Origin: Bacillota bacterium | GTDB lineage: Bacteria > Bacillota > Bacilli > Paenibacillales > NBRC-103111 | Assembly (NCBI GenBank): GCA_023386955.1 | Contig: JAEWIS010000038.1 | Span: 415,160 to 479,159, forward strand | Length of the DNA: 64,000 nt | Direction: 5' to 3' | Part shown: piece by piece, positions 54,165 to 63,170 of the stretch | How positions within the stretch are numbered: position 1 is the stretch's first letter | How the letters are laid out: every line of letters starts with the position of its first letter | The notes under the pieces: model-generated | The model's database searches: none | Seen by the model: the letters and a program-made list of their open reading frames with translations, nothing else | Told to the model about the DNA's origin: nothing | Translations under genes and position numbers: made by a program

Positions 54165-54293
54165 CTGTCATTGGGTATGAATTGGCTACTGGCATTTCTG
54201 TATGACACTCTCACACAGTAAGATTTTATATCTCATTTCCCATTGTAAATAGGGGGAAGAACACAGTAAAGACAATTTTACTTCCCCGCCCGC

Positions 54294-54347
54294 AAAAACG
54301 CCCACGTGTTGTACGGGAGGGAAATACCCGCAAATACGTGAGCGTTT
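54294..54347 (-). terminator. Terminator after the large glycosidase gene
   Basis: AAACGCTCACGT pairs with ACGTGGGCGTTT on the minus strand (one G-T), with a smaller GCGGG/CCCGT hairpin inside and TTTTTG after. It starts 28 nt past the stop. Confidence 0.8.
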
Positions 54348-54374
54348 GAACCGGAATGGATTGACTACCTCTTC

Positions 54375-57300
54375 TTACTCGGTCGTGAAGCGGAATACGG
54401 AATCGGCTGCTGTTGAGCCATTGGCATTATTAGCGGTCACCCTCCAATAATAGGTGGCCTGGTGCGAAAGATTGTTTGCTTGAATGGTGGTTCCCGTGAC
54501 AGTGGTGCTAATGATCGGATTGATCAACTGGGCATTATCGGCGACTTCAACCTGGTACGAGTCAGCACCGAAAGGGGCGAATGGCCTGCTGCCAACGATC
54601 TGTGTCCAATCCAAGGTAACAGCTGCCGGATTTACCGTTGCTCCATTCACAGGCTGCATCAAGGTGAATGGGCCAGGTGCTGCCCCATAGATATCCAGAT
54701 GGGCCACATCCACGTTGTTGCCGGTTACGGAACTGGCATTTCGAAGCTCCACTGTATGATTGCCCTCTGTCATAACTCCCAGGCCTACTTGATAATCTGC
54801 CCATTTGTTGGTCAGAGTCCGGGAAGAGCGGGAAACCGCCACACTGTCAATTTTCACCTCGAAGGTTGCTGTGCCCTCTCCTAAAGCCCGGATATCGGCG
54901 CTGTAGATACCCGTACGCGGAGCATGGACAGTCCACTTACCTGAAGCGCTCATCCAGATTTTGCCCCACCCGTTTGGTGTATCCTTGGTATTGCCGGGAT
55001 AATCCGCTGCCGCTTTTCTTTCCGTCATCGATGGTGCGTATTGTCCCAGATAACGGGCTGCTGCGTATGTTTCCGGTGCAACTGGTGTGTTGAAGCGGAA
55101 TACAGCGTTGGCCGGTGTAGAGCCATTGGCATTATGGGCGGTCACCTTCCAATAATACGTGGATTGATACTGCAGGTTATCCACTTGATAGGTGGTCCCG
55201 GTTACAGTGGCATTGATAATGGGATTAAGCAGCCCGGCATTATCGGCAACAACCACACTGTATTGCGCTGCACCGAAGGGAGCAAAGGCTTTGGTGCCCA
55301 CCACCTGGGTCCAATCCAGCGTCACAGCTGCTGGATCCATGATGGCGTCATTCGCCGGCTGCATCAAGGTGAAGGGAGCAGGTGCCGCCCCGGCGATATC
55401 CAGCCAGGCCACATCCACATTATTGCCTGTAGTGTCACTGCTGTTGCGGATTTCCACAGTATGCTTACCTGCAGAGAGTGCACCCAAGCTTATTGTATAA
55501 TCCACCCACTTGTTGGTCAGAGCCCTGGAGGAAGCAGGAACCGTCACTCCGTTCACTTTTACTTCCATTGCGGCGGTGCCTTCCCCTAATGCCCGGATAA
55601 CAGCATTGTAGCTGCCTGATCGGGGAATATGGACAGACCATTTACCGGACGCGCTCATCCAGATCTTGCCCCATCCATTGGGGGTGCTGCTGCTGTTTCC
55701 CGGATAATCCCCTGCCAGCTTCCGTTCACTCATGGCAGTGGCATATTGAGCCAGATGGCGGGTAAACACAGGAGCCGCAGGAGCTGCAGGGGTCGTAAAG
55801 CTGAAGGCTGTTCCTGATGACGTGATGCCGTTGGCATTATTGGCGATGACCTTCCAATAATACGTAGAGCTGTAGGCCAAATCATTCACCAGCAGGTTGG
55901 TAGAGTTAACGGTGGTTTCCAACACCGGATTGGCAAACCCTGCATTATCGGCGATCATAACCGTATAGTCTTTAGCTCCCTGGGGAGCAAACTGCCTGCC
56001 ATCCACTTGCTGCGCCCAGTCTAGTGTTACAGTTGGCCCCGCAGCTGCATGATTTGCCGGAGAAGCGAGGCTGAATAAAGCCGGAGCCGCACCCAGTATA
56101 TCCAGATGCGAAACATTGATGCCGCTCCCTTCCAAGGTACTGCTGTTGCTGAGCTCAACCGTATGGATGCCTGCCGGAACAGTTCCCAGGCTGCCGATGT
56201 ACGCATTCCAAGCGTTTCCTGCGGTCCACGATGCGCCAGGGATGCTCTGACCATCGATTTTCAATTGAAAGGAGGGGTTCATACCCTCGCCATATACACT
56301 GGCTGTCACATTATAAGCCTTTGTTTCCGGGAAATGAACAGACCATTTGGCTGATTCCCCCGGCCCGACTCTTCCCCATCCTTGAGGGGTATTCACCGGA
56401 TTGCCAGGCAGGTCGGAAGGTGCTTTCCTCTCCTGGACACCATCTGCATAGGAGGCCCAAAAACGGGCAGCTTCGCCATCCACAGTGAAGCTGAACACGG
56501 CTTCAGAGGGGGTTAAGCCGTTGGTATTATTAGCAGTCACCTTCCAGTAATACGTTTTATTATATTGCAGGCCAGTTAACTCATAGCTGGTCGCAGTGAC
56601 TCTTCTATTCACCACAGGATTGGTAAACTGCGGATTATCCGCTACCGTGAGAAAATAGTCATCTGCTCCGAAGGGGGCAAACGGCTTTCCTCCAATAGTT
56701 TGCTTCCAATCCAGCACTACAGATCTGGAGGCAATAGTTACATTGTTTGCCGGTAATATCTGGCTGAACGGAGCCGGTGCCGCGCCAACGATATCCAGAT
56801 GCGCCAGATCCAGATTATTACCGGCCGGACTATTGTTGTGAATTCGAATCGTATGCATACCGGCGGTTACCGTTCCCAGACTTCCCTGATACTGCTTCCA
56901 GCTATTGGTCAGGCCCCACGAAGCGCCAGGAACGCTCTGTCCGTCCAACAGGACATTAAAGGATGGATTGCCCCCTTCCCCGTAAGCAAGCGCCGAGAAA
57001 TCATAAACGCCGGTCTCGGGGATATTTACTTTGAATTGGGTTGATCCGGTGGCCCATATTTTGCCGAAGCCCTCCGGTGTATGGGTAGCATTTCCGGGAA
57101 AATCCTTTGCCGTCTTCCTTTCACTGACTCCCTCCGTATATTGCCCCAGGTAGCGGGTGGATTGTTTGGTCTCCGGTTTGGCCGTCAGCTCCATTACAGT
57201 AACGGAATGGGCAGGATAGGTTCTGGTAAAGCTGTCTGACACTCCTGAAACAGGGGCACCGGGAATTTCACCCAGTGTACCGTTAGCCGCTGCTTGGACT

Positions 57301-58697
57301 CCGTTAATATTGGTCCCGGTTAATGCATTGGCAGCCGGACCGTTAAGCACCCAGGCCGATGCGGCAGATTGCGGATTAAATTGGGCAAGATTGAGCGTTG
57401 CCGGCAAATCCTCGGTTATATTCTTATTGATAACCATGACATACAGCTTATTGTCCTCTCCTGTACGTTTGCTGGCCCACACGGTGAAATTCTGGTTGTC
57501 GCTGCTGCTGGATGACAGCAGGGTGTCACCGAAGTAACGGGTGATAAGGGGATAGACATAATAAGCGGGCCGAAGCTCCTTGGCGATATTGAATAAGGAA
57601 TACGTCTGGTCACCCTGAAGCAGGAATTGGGTAATATAATCCACCTGATGGTAAGCAAATCTGCCTAAAATATCGGCAAGCCATACAGCTCCTGCCAGGC
57701 TGTCTGCAACTCCTTCTCCCTTGGAGGTGACTTGTCCCAATTCGGTCAACCCAATCAGGGCATTGGGGGCATACTGATTGCGGTAATTGATCAAATTATC
57801 CACAGGCATGGTTTCAGCTACCTTGTCCGCCCAGTTCATGTAGGATGGCTGCCAATCGGTTCCTTCATAGGTGAGCAGATTCTCAATGCTCGGAAAGGCA
57901 GAGGACCCCGGATTGGTCTGATCTCCCGCCAGCGGATACCAATGGACAGATATGGCATCCACCGGCTTATTGTCCGTATGCAGCTTTTCTAAAGTGGGCT
58001 TTACCCAACCCGTCATCAAACCCGTGATACCGCCATTGGCCGGACCCACGATGATAATGGACGGATCTACAGCCTTCATGGCAGCCGTATACTCCTCTAT
58101 CCGGAGGGCAAACTGCACAGGGGTGATTTTGAACTCACCGCTGTAGTATTCGGGCTCATTGCCAATTTCCCAGTATTTTATGTTGTAGCCCTTCTCCACA
58201 TTGGCATATCGCACCATATCTGCTGCCATCGCACTGTTGTTAATCCTGGCATTCACCGTTACCAGCGCCTCCGCCCCCACCACATGAAGCATGTCCATAT
58301 AGCTGTCGAAGGTAGCTGCTGTCAGCGTCTTGGCATAAGGACTTGGCCCTTGGTACCACTTATAGGAGTTGGTCCTGTCCCAGTAGATGCTGTCGGCTTC
58401 ACTGCCGGCGGGAAAGCGCACCAGAGTAATCCCCGCCTCCTTGATTAAATTTACATACCTCTCTGACCGGCTGCTAACTGGATGAAATTCGTTATTCGTC
58501 CACAGTCCGATGTTTGTACCACGAATGGTATCCTTCATCGGGGCCACCACTGTGCCGGCGTCAACCGTCAGTTCAACACCTGCCGGCACATCCTCCGGAT
58601 CGGCTGCCGCCGACAGCATCCCCGGAGAGCTGAAGCTCAGCATTAATACAGCGCATAACCAAACAAGCAAAACCCTCGAAGCTTTTCGAAAAACCAT
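54375..58697 (-). CDS. Secreted clan GH-A-like glycosidase with four CBM-FN3-like tandem modules
   Basis: The product has 1440 aa. The signal peptide is at 1-31. The catalytic region (about 40-505) has the TIM-barrel signature GNEPEYY with Asn180 and likely acid/base Glu181, VHWYP at 251-255 and likely nucleophile Glu319 in GLTELGQV. From residue 514 to the end, four copies of about 230 aa (starting near 514, 746, 978 and 1210) each combine a carbohydrate-binding-like beta-sandwich (ERK...PGN...W, GAAPAPF end) with a fibronectin-III-like module (LDWTQ...YYWKVTANN). The family (GH51/39/30-like) is not certain. It probably degrades plant hemicellulose outside the cell. Confidence 0.85.
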   Translation of the reverse strand: MVFRKASRVLLVWLCAVLMLSFSSPGMLSAAADPEDVPAGVELTVDAGTVVAPMKDTIRGTNIGLWTNNEFHPVSSRSERYVNLIKEAGITLVRFPAGSEADSIYWDRTNSYKWYQGPSPYAKTLTAATFDSYMDMLHVVGAEALVTVNARINNSAMAADMVRYANVEKGYNIKYWEIGNEPEYYSGEFKITPVQFALRIEEYTAAMKAVDPSIIIVGPANGGITGLMTGWVKPTLEKLHTDNKPVDAISVHWYPLAGDQTNPGSSAFPSIENLLTYEGTDWQPSYMNWADKVAETMPVDNLINYRNQYAPNALIGLTELGQVTSKGEGVADSLAGAVWLADILGRFAYHQVDYITQFLLQGDQTYSLFNIAKELRPAYYVYPLITRYFGDTLLSSSSSDNQNFTVWASKRTGEDNKLYVMVINKNITEDLPATLNLAQFNPQSAASAWVLNGPAANALTGTNINGVQAAANGTLGEIPGAPVSGVSDSFTRTYPAHSVTVMELTAKPETKQSTRYLGQYTEGVSERKTAKDFPGNATHTPEGFGKIWATGSTQFKVNIPETGVYDFSALAYGEGGNPSFNVLLDGQSVPGASWGLTNSWKQYQGSLGTVTAGMHTIRIHNNSPAGNNLDLAHLDIVGAAPAPFSQILPANNVTIASRSVVLDWKQTIGGKPFAPFGADDYFLTVADNPQFTNPVVNRRVTATSYELTGLQYNKTYYWKVTANNTNGLTPSEAVFSFTVDGEAARFWASYADGVQERKAPSDLPGNPVNTPQGWGRVGPGESAKWSVHFPETKAYNVTASVYGEGMNPSFQLKIDGQSIPGASWTAGNAWNAYIGSLGTVPAGIHTVELSNSSTLEGSGINVSHLDILGAAPALFSLASPANHAAAGPTVTLDWAQQVDGRQFAPQGAKDYTVMIADNAGFANPVLETTVNSTNLLVNDLAYSSTYYWKVIANNANGITSSGTAFSFTTPAAPAAPVFTRHLAQYATAMSERKLAGDYPGNSSSTPNGWGKIWMSASGKWSVHIPRSGSYNAVIRALGEGTAAMEVKVNGVTVPASSRALTNKWVDYTISLGALSAGKHTVEIRNSSDTTGNNVDVAWLDIAGAAPAPFTLMQPANDAIMDPAAVTLDWTQVVGTKAFAPFGAAQYSVVVADNAGLLNPIINATVTGTTYQVDNLQYQSTYYWKVTAHNANGSTPANAVFRFNTPVAPETYAAARYLGQYAPSMTERKAAADYPGNTKDTPNGWGKIWMSASGKWTVHAPRTGIYSADIRALGEGTATFEVKIDSVAVSRSSRTLTNKWADYQVGLGVMTEGNHTVELRNASSVTGNNVDVAHLDIYGAAPGPFTLMQPVNGATVNPAAVTLDWTQIVGSRPFAPFGADSYQVEVADNAQLINPIISTTVTGTTIQANNLSHQATYYWRVTANNANGSTAADSVFRFTTE

Positions 58698-58734
58698 CCT
58701 TATTCCTCCTTATGTTTGAATATAACTCATTCAA

Positions 58735-58740
58735 ATTGTA
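58735..58740 (-). promoter_or_regulatory. Extended -10 of the glycosidase promoter
   Basis: TGGTACAAT on the minus strand provides an extended -10 about 40 nt before the ATG at 58697. No convincing -35. Weak. Confidence 0.4.
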
Positions 58741-58794
58741 CCATGGGGCGGATATAGGAATTTTTGAAAGAATTGAACTTCCTTTCCCACTTCG

Positions 58795-58808
58795 CGGTAG
58801 CGCTTACA
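58795..58808. promoter_or_regulatory. cre-like site between the glycosidase and AraC genes
   Basis: TGTAAGCGCTACCG (minus) matches the cre consensus at 12 of 14 positions. It overlaps the -35 region of the plus-strand promoter candidate (TACAAT at 58822-58827) and is about 60 bp upstream of the minus-strand -10, so it could affect both directions. Confidence 0.5.
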
Positions 58809-58919
58809 TATTGATTTATGCTACAATGCGAATGCGCCTGCAAAGTGGGATATTCTTCTTCATCTGGCCGCGGAACGGTCGGCTGCACATGGTTGATTTC
58901 AAGAGGAGGAGGCATACAT

Positions 58920-59777
58920 ATGATTCAGTTAACGCCCATGCCTTGGCTGGATGTGTTCTTGTTTACCTATGCCAACCGTTTCCAGGATCATCCGGTAGAA
59001 TTTATCCATGCTCACGAGGGAATGGAATTCCTTTATGTTCATGAAGGGATGGGTCAGCTTATCCTAAACGGCCGCCAATACAGGATCGAGCCGCATATGC
59101 TGTTGTTTTATCAGCCTTTCCAGATCCATTCTTTCAATATGGATATTCCCTATACCCGTACCCTTCTCAAAATCAAGCTGCCTCTGGATGAACGTTTTGG
59201 CGCTCTGTTCCCGTCCATACATGCCTTCATCTCCTCCCTGATTCATTTGCAGCCGGAGGAGCAAGTATTCCTGCTGAATGAGAGGCAGGATCTGGAGCTG
59301 GTCAGCCAATTCCGCCTTCTGGACGAAACCCTTGCCTTGACTCCTCACTCGGACCGGAGGCAGCATTTTTTCTCCTTTCTCGCCCCCTTCCTCTCCTATC
59401 TCCAGACAAGAATCATTGCCGGCAGCCATCTCCCCGGCCACCTCCTTCAGCCGAGGGCCTCCAGGCATATTGAGATCGTCATGGATTGGCTGGAGCAGCA
59501 TTACCAGGAGCAATTCCAACTGGAGAAGCTGGCCTCGGAGATTCACCTGTCTCCCAGCTATCTGTCCAGAATGTTCCGCAGCCATACCGGCAATACCATC
59601 ACCGAATACATCAACAAAAAAAGGCTGGAGGAGGCCAGCCTGCTGCTGCTGACTACCTCCCTGCCGGTAAGTCAAATATCCAGTAAGGTCGGTTATGCGG
59701 ATGTGACATACTTTTGCCGGATATTCAAGAAAAGGTATGGAACAGCACCGCTTCATTACCGTACGAACCATAGATAG
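58920..59777 (+). CDS. AraC-family transcriptional regulator with cupin-type sensor
   Basis: The product has 285 aa from the ATG at 58920 (AGGAGG 7 nt upstream). The N-terminal cupin-like half (EFIHAHEGMEFLYVHEGMGQLILNGRQYRIEPHMLLF) probably binds a sugar, and the C-terminal double HTH includes LEKLASEIHLSPSYLSRMFRSHTG and VGYADVTYFCRIFKKRYGTAP. Divergent from the glycosidase, so a likely activator of it. Confidence 0.93.
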   Translation: MIQLTPMPWLDVFLFTYANRFQDHPVEFIHAHEGMEFLYVHEGMGQLILNGRQYRIEPHMLLFYQPFQIHSFNMDIPYTRTLLKIKLPLDERFGALFPSIHAFISSLIHLQPEEQVFLLNERQDLELVSQFRLLDETLALTPHSDRRQHFFSFLAPFLSYLQTRIIAGSHLPGHLLQPRASRHIEIVMDWLEQHYQEQFQLEKLASEIHLSPSYLSRMFRSHTGNTITEYINKKRLEEASLLLLTTSLPVSQISSKVGYADVTYFCRIFKKRYGTAPLHYRTNHR

Positions 59778-59833
59778 ACCACGGAGAATGCGAAAAATCA
59801 CGGACAAGGACGATGTATCCTGTCCGGGCTCCA

Positions 59834-62134
59834 CTATGGCTTCTGATGCAGATTTTTGTTCATTTCCCGCCAGGCATTGGGTGAAACAGCATGTCTTTTG
59901 GCAAAGGACCGGTAAAAGGTATTTTCACTGCCGAATCCGCACATGTGCAGAATTTTGCTGTTGGGATAATCCGTCTCCAAAAGTAACTGCTCCGCATTAT
60001 TGATGCGGATCTCCTCGATATATTTTCCCAGGCTTTTTCCGGTCTGCTCCTTGATGAAGGAGAAAACATACTTTTCTGAAATAAGCAGGCCTTCGGCAAT
60101 GCTGCTGGCCGACAGCGACAGCTCTCCATGATGGTCCTGAATGTAGCGGAGAATATCCACCTTCAGCCGTTCATTGTTGCTCCTTTTGTTCATACCGACA
60201 TAATCACATATTTGCAGCGCGGCCTGTTTGAGCTCCAGAAACAGCTTGCTTATCTCTGTTACCTGATCATACTGAGGAATGGTTATGACGGAGCGTTTTT
60301 CGGAATCTATTACTTCATGGACGATCATCCGGTAGGCATTATAAACAGCCTGCCGGTGCAGGAAGAACATCTGCAGCTGCTGCTCTGTTGCCGGACGCAT
60401 CATGCAGCCTTGGATGCTATCCTCAAACAGCTGGCTTACAATTCCTTTTTCACCGGCAATCAGGGCATCATTCAGCTTCAACAGCAGCGTCATGTCAAAA
60501 ATCTGGCTGTCCGTCTGCTCCGCCAAAGCCTCGTACAAATAAACACCGCTGGAAATCTCATTTTCATTGCTGCTGAAGGCATACTTCGCTTGCTGATACG
60601 CTGCCTTGGCATTCATATTGCCTTGGGCAATCCGGCTCAGCCCCACATTTATGGTCAAAAAAAGCTCGCTCTTCATCGCCCTGATCATCTCGGACAGCTG
60701 ATCCTTGATGACCTCGATGGTAATCTCCTCTTCCGGGAATAGGACGAATATGACTTCATTAGAATGGAAGTTAAGCACCGTATACTCATGCTTGATGGTC
60801 TCCTTAACCAATTGCTCCAGCTCAATGACAAGCCTCTGCTGGATATTGCGGGTGCCCTGATCACTCTCATCCAGACGAAATCCCACCTTCGCCACGCAAA
60901 ACCGTTGAAATTGCTGCCCGAAATAGCTGTCCGCCTCCTCCTTCTCCCGCTCCGTATACACACCAAGCATCAACAAATGCTTCAGCACCGAGTTCTTGAC
61001 GGACGTATTCAGGTAGTCAATTTTGTCCAGCTGCTCCTTATTGATAGCACTGATATGGGTAAAGGCATGATCGATGTACGAATATTCATTGCGGGCGTTG
61101 AACTTGGTATCCGTGGAATCGGAGGCAACCTCCACCAGCCTTTTCAACCACAACGTCTCCTTCATGGAAAAAAGCACAGACAGAAGCACAATAACGGCAG
61201 CGCCGATCAGGATGTAGAGGGTGACCAATTCCAGGATGGCATTCACATTTTGCTGGAAGGTGTAGAGCGGAATTCCAATGACGGTTTGCAGTCCCAGCTT
61301 GGGAGTGGTATAGGTAAGCGTGATATACTTCTTCGAGGATAGGGTGATCTCTTCCATATTTTCGGCATGGTTAAGCACTTCACTGTCCGCGTAGTTATGC
61401 GAAAACAGCAGCTGCTGCTGGCTGTCGGCCATGTAGGCGAAATGATCGTCAAGATCGGCCTCGCGCAGAATATTGCGAATCATATCCGCTTCATCCAATA
61501 CAATAGCCATCACACTTTTCTGATCTGTAGCGTTGAAGTAGGAATTGCTGATGATGGCCGTCAACCCGTTGAAGCTGCCCCGGTTATAATAAGAAGAAAC
61601 CGTTTTCATAGATGGCAGCAACCGTACCAGCGCATTTCCCTTAAACAGTAAATCATGAAATTGACCCACCGGCAGCTCGGGATAGTTAAAATACAAATTG
61701 TACACATTCGCGTAATCGTCAGACGAAATGTAGTTGGAGATAAAAACCGGATTGTCCCGAAACATGATGTATACATTGGACAGCATATCCTGGGTCAGGG
61801 ACAGACTTTTCAATTTGTTTTGAAGGGTATTCATATCCACGTAATATTCACTGGTTGGCGGGCCCTCCAGAAAAAACAGGTGTTTAAAGGTTTCCTCCTG
61901 CTGCAAGATGTTCGTAATTTCCTGTGCCTTGATAATCTGGTCCTCCAGCGCATCCATCCCTTCCTTCAATCTCAGATTGCTCTGCTCAATCGTAGACTGC
62001 TTGGCCAGTGAATAGGACTTCATGAATAATGGGGTGATCATCGCGATGAGCACAATGAGCAAGGAAAAATATTTAAAGCAGCGCTTCAGCAAAATGAGCA
62101 TTGTTTTACGGTTTCGGGTAAACGGCTTGTTCAC
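59834..62134 (-). CDS. Membrane-bound AraC-family regulator with extracytoplasmic Cache-like sensor
   Basis: The product has 766 aa from a GTG at 62134 with GGGAGG 5 nt upstream. The frame upstream runs through a MITE-like element and is not coding. Two membrane helices (about residues 20-40 and 300-325) flank an external sensor with Cache-like content, followed by a helical cytoplasmic part and a C-terminal AraC HTH (LSLSASSIAEGLLISEKYVFSFIKEQTGKSL; CGFGSENTFYRSFAKRHAVSP). In Paenibacillus such proteins sense extracellular sugars and drive nearby uptake operons. Convergent with the small AraC gene (56 bp apart). Confidence 0.9.
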   Translation of the reverse strand: MNKPFTRNRKTMLILLKRCFKYFSLLIVLIAMITPLFMKSYSLAKQSTIEQSNLRLKEGMDALEDQIIKAQEITNILQQEETFKHLFFLEGPPTSEYYVDMNTLQNKLKSLSLTQDMLSNVYIMFRDNPVFISNYISSDDYANVYNLYFNYPELPVGQFHDLLFKGNALVRLLPSMKTVSSYYNRGSFNGLTAIISNSYFNATDQKSVMAIVLDEADMIRNILREADLDDHFAYMADSQQQLLFSHNYADSEVLNHAENMEEITLSSKKYITLTYTTPKLGLQTVIGIPLYTFQQNVNAILELVTLYILIGAAVIVLLSVLFSMKETLWLKRLVEVASDSTDTKFNARNEYSYIDHAFTHISAINKEQLDKIDYLNTSVKNSVLKHLLMLGVYTEREKEEADSYFGQQFQRFCVAKVGFRLDESDQGTRNIQQRLVIELEQLVKETIKHEYTVLNFHSNEVIFVLFPEEEITIEVIKDQLSEMIRAMKSELFLTINVGLSRIAQGNMNAKAAYQQAKYAFSSNENEISSGVYLYEALAEQTDSQIFDMTLLLKLNDALIAGEKGIVSQLFEDSIQGCMMRPATEQQLQMFFLHRQAVYNAYRMIVHEVIDSEKRSVITIPQYDQVTEISKLFLELKQAALQICDYVGMNKRSNNERLKVDILRYIQDHHGELSLSASSIAEGLLISEKYVFSFIKEQTGKSLGKYIEEIRINNAEQLLLETDYPNSKILHMCGFGSENTFYRSFAKRHAVSPNAWREMNKNLHQKP

Positions 62135-62156
62135 ATGAACCTCCCTTTCTCTACTA

Positions 62157-62322
62157 GGGGCTGTCTTCAAACTCCGAGGGGAACAGATTTCGGCGAATTT
62201 TTGTTCCTGGCAAGGCACTTTTGTGAAGGCGTACCGGGGGGTGGGACGGCAAGCGATGGTAATGATAGCCCGGGACGAAAAGGCGATAAAAGATCCCCCC
62301 AAGCGGTTTTGCAGACAGACCC
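62157..62322. mobile_element. 166-bp MITE-like element flanked by TA
   Basis: Ends GGGGCTGTCTTCAAA and, inverted, GGGTCTGTCTGCAAA match at 13 of 15 positions and are flanked by TA (62155-62156 and 62323-62324), the target of IS630/Tc1-mariner transposases. The inside has no credible gene. It lies about 16 bp before the SD of the membrane-bound regulator, so it could carry or displace its promoter. Confidence 0.6.
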
Positions 62323-62376
62323 TAAGCCCGCTTTATGCATTCATTTTACTAAATAACGGCTTTTTTGTGTAGGACG

Positions 62377-62415
62377 AAAAAAAGAAGCAGCGCCTCACCA
62401 AGGAGGCGGTGCTTC
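62377..62415 (-). terminator. Terminator after yraN
   Basis: GAAGCACCGCCTC and GAGGCGCTGCTTC pair (one mismatch) around a 6-nt loop on the minus strand and lead into seven T residues. It lies 28 nt after the yraN stop. Confidence 0.88.
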
Positions 62416-62442
62416 TTTGGAATGTGCCGATCCCGGCGGTGG

Positions 62443-62868
62443 CTAAAAGGCATTAGGGATGTGCGTGATATCCGCCTTGGCTTGGATAGAGCCTGCGGTG
62501 ACGGCAACCACATCAAACCGGCAGGAACGGGCCATCTGGCGGGTGGCATGCAGGTAAACAAGTGCAGTATCCCGGACCTGCTTCTGCTTGCGGGCATCCA
62601 CGGACTCTGCCGCCGTCCCGAACCGGCCCGATGGACGGCGGGTGCGGACCTCCACAAAAATCAGGCGGCCGTCCGCTTCGCCGATAATATCGATTTCGCC
62701 GCTTCTTGCTCTCCAGTTGCGCTCCAAAATCTGTACGCCCAAGCTGGACAAATAAGCCGCCGCTTGTTCTTCGCCCCATCTCCCCAAGGCCTTGCGGTGA
62801 TCGGCGGAACGATGGTTCGGGCGGCTGTCCTTGATCGGGCGGGTCGGCTGCTTTTCCTCCCTGGTCAT
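62443..62868 (-). CDS. yraN: UPF0102/YraN family putative endonuclease
   Basis: The product has 141 aa. The nuclease-like core motif is GEIDIIGEADGRLIFVEVRTR, preceded by GRWGEEQAAAYLSSLG. Acidic residues and a Lys-equivalent position fit the PD-(D/E)XK-like fold proposed for the family. Function is not established. Its start overlaps the end of the FlhB-like gene by 4 nt. Confidence 0.9.
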   Translation of the reverse strand: MTREEKQPTRPIKDSRPNHRSADHRKALGRWGEEQAAAYLSSLGVQILERNWRARSGEIDIIGEADGRLIFVEVRTRRPSGRFGTAAESVDARKQKQVRDTALVYLHATRQMARSCRFDVVAVTAGSIQAKADITHIPNAF

Positions 62869-63170
62869 CCTCCGTTATCCCTCCATTCTCGCGCCTTTTT
62901 GTCCGAGCGGTATACGAAGGATAGAATTTCAGCCACCAGCTGATACAGCTCACCGGGGATTTCCTGCTCGATATCCAGCTTGGACAACACCTCTACAAGG
63001 GATGAATCCTCCTGGACCGGAACCCCGGCCTCCTTGGCCTTGCCCAGAATGGCCTCGGCTACTTGTCCCTTGCCTTTGGCCACCACTACAGGCGCCTTGT
63101 TGGCAGAGGGGGAATATTTCAACGCCACCGCCTTTTTGACGGCGCTGGCGGGCTGCTCCGGTTGTGTCAT
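62865..63170 (-). CDS. FlhB C-terminal-domain protein (YlqH/FlhX type)
   Basis: The product has 101 aa and matches only the cytoplasmic C-terminus of FlhB (VALKYSPSANKAPVVVAKG and LSKLDIEQEIPGELYQLVAEILSFVYR), without membrane helices. The usual NPTH site is replaced by SPSANKAP, so autocleavage is unlikely. In Bacillus the equivalent YlqH is adjacent to ylqG and sucC. It may substitute for the switch domain of FlhB. Overlaps both neighbours. Confidence 0.85.
   Translation of the reverse strand: MTQPEQPASAVKKAVALKYSPSANKAPVVVAKGKGQVAEAILGKAKEAGVPVQEDSSLVEVLSKLDIEQEIPGELYQLVAEILSFVYRSDKKAREWRDNGG

Larger units (their letters stand above)
54068..54374. other. 307-bp control region between the binding protein and the secreted glycosidase
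   Basis: It contains, on the minus strand, the Shine-Dalgarno and cre of the transport operon, the 7-5-7 inverted repeat, AT-rich sequence with a possible TATATT -10 (about 54118-54123), and the terminator of the upstream gene (54294-54347). No other gene is seen. Confidence 0.7.
62135..62442. other. 308-bp gap between the membrane regulator and yraN
   Basis: It holds the MITE-like element, a short AT-rich stretch (62325-62376) and the yraN-side terminator (62377-62415). No other gene is visible. Confidence 0.7.

Noticed and set aside
62135..62302. N-terminal extension of the membrane regulator
   Set aside because: The extension lies in the MITE-like element; the GTG at 62134 has a strong SD.
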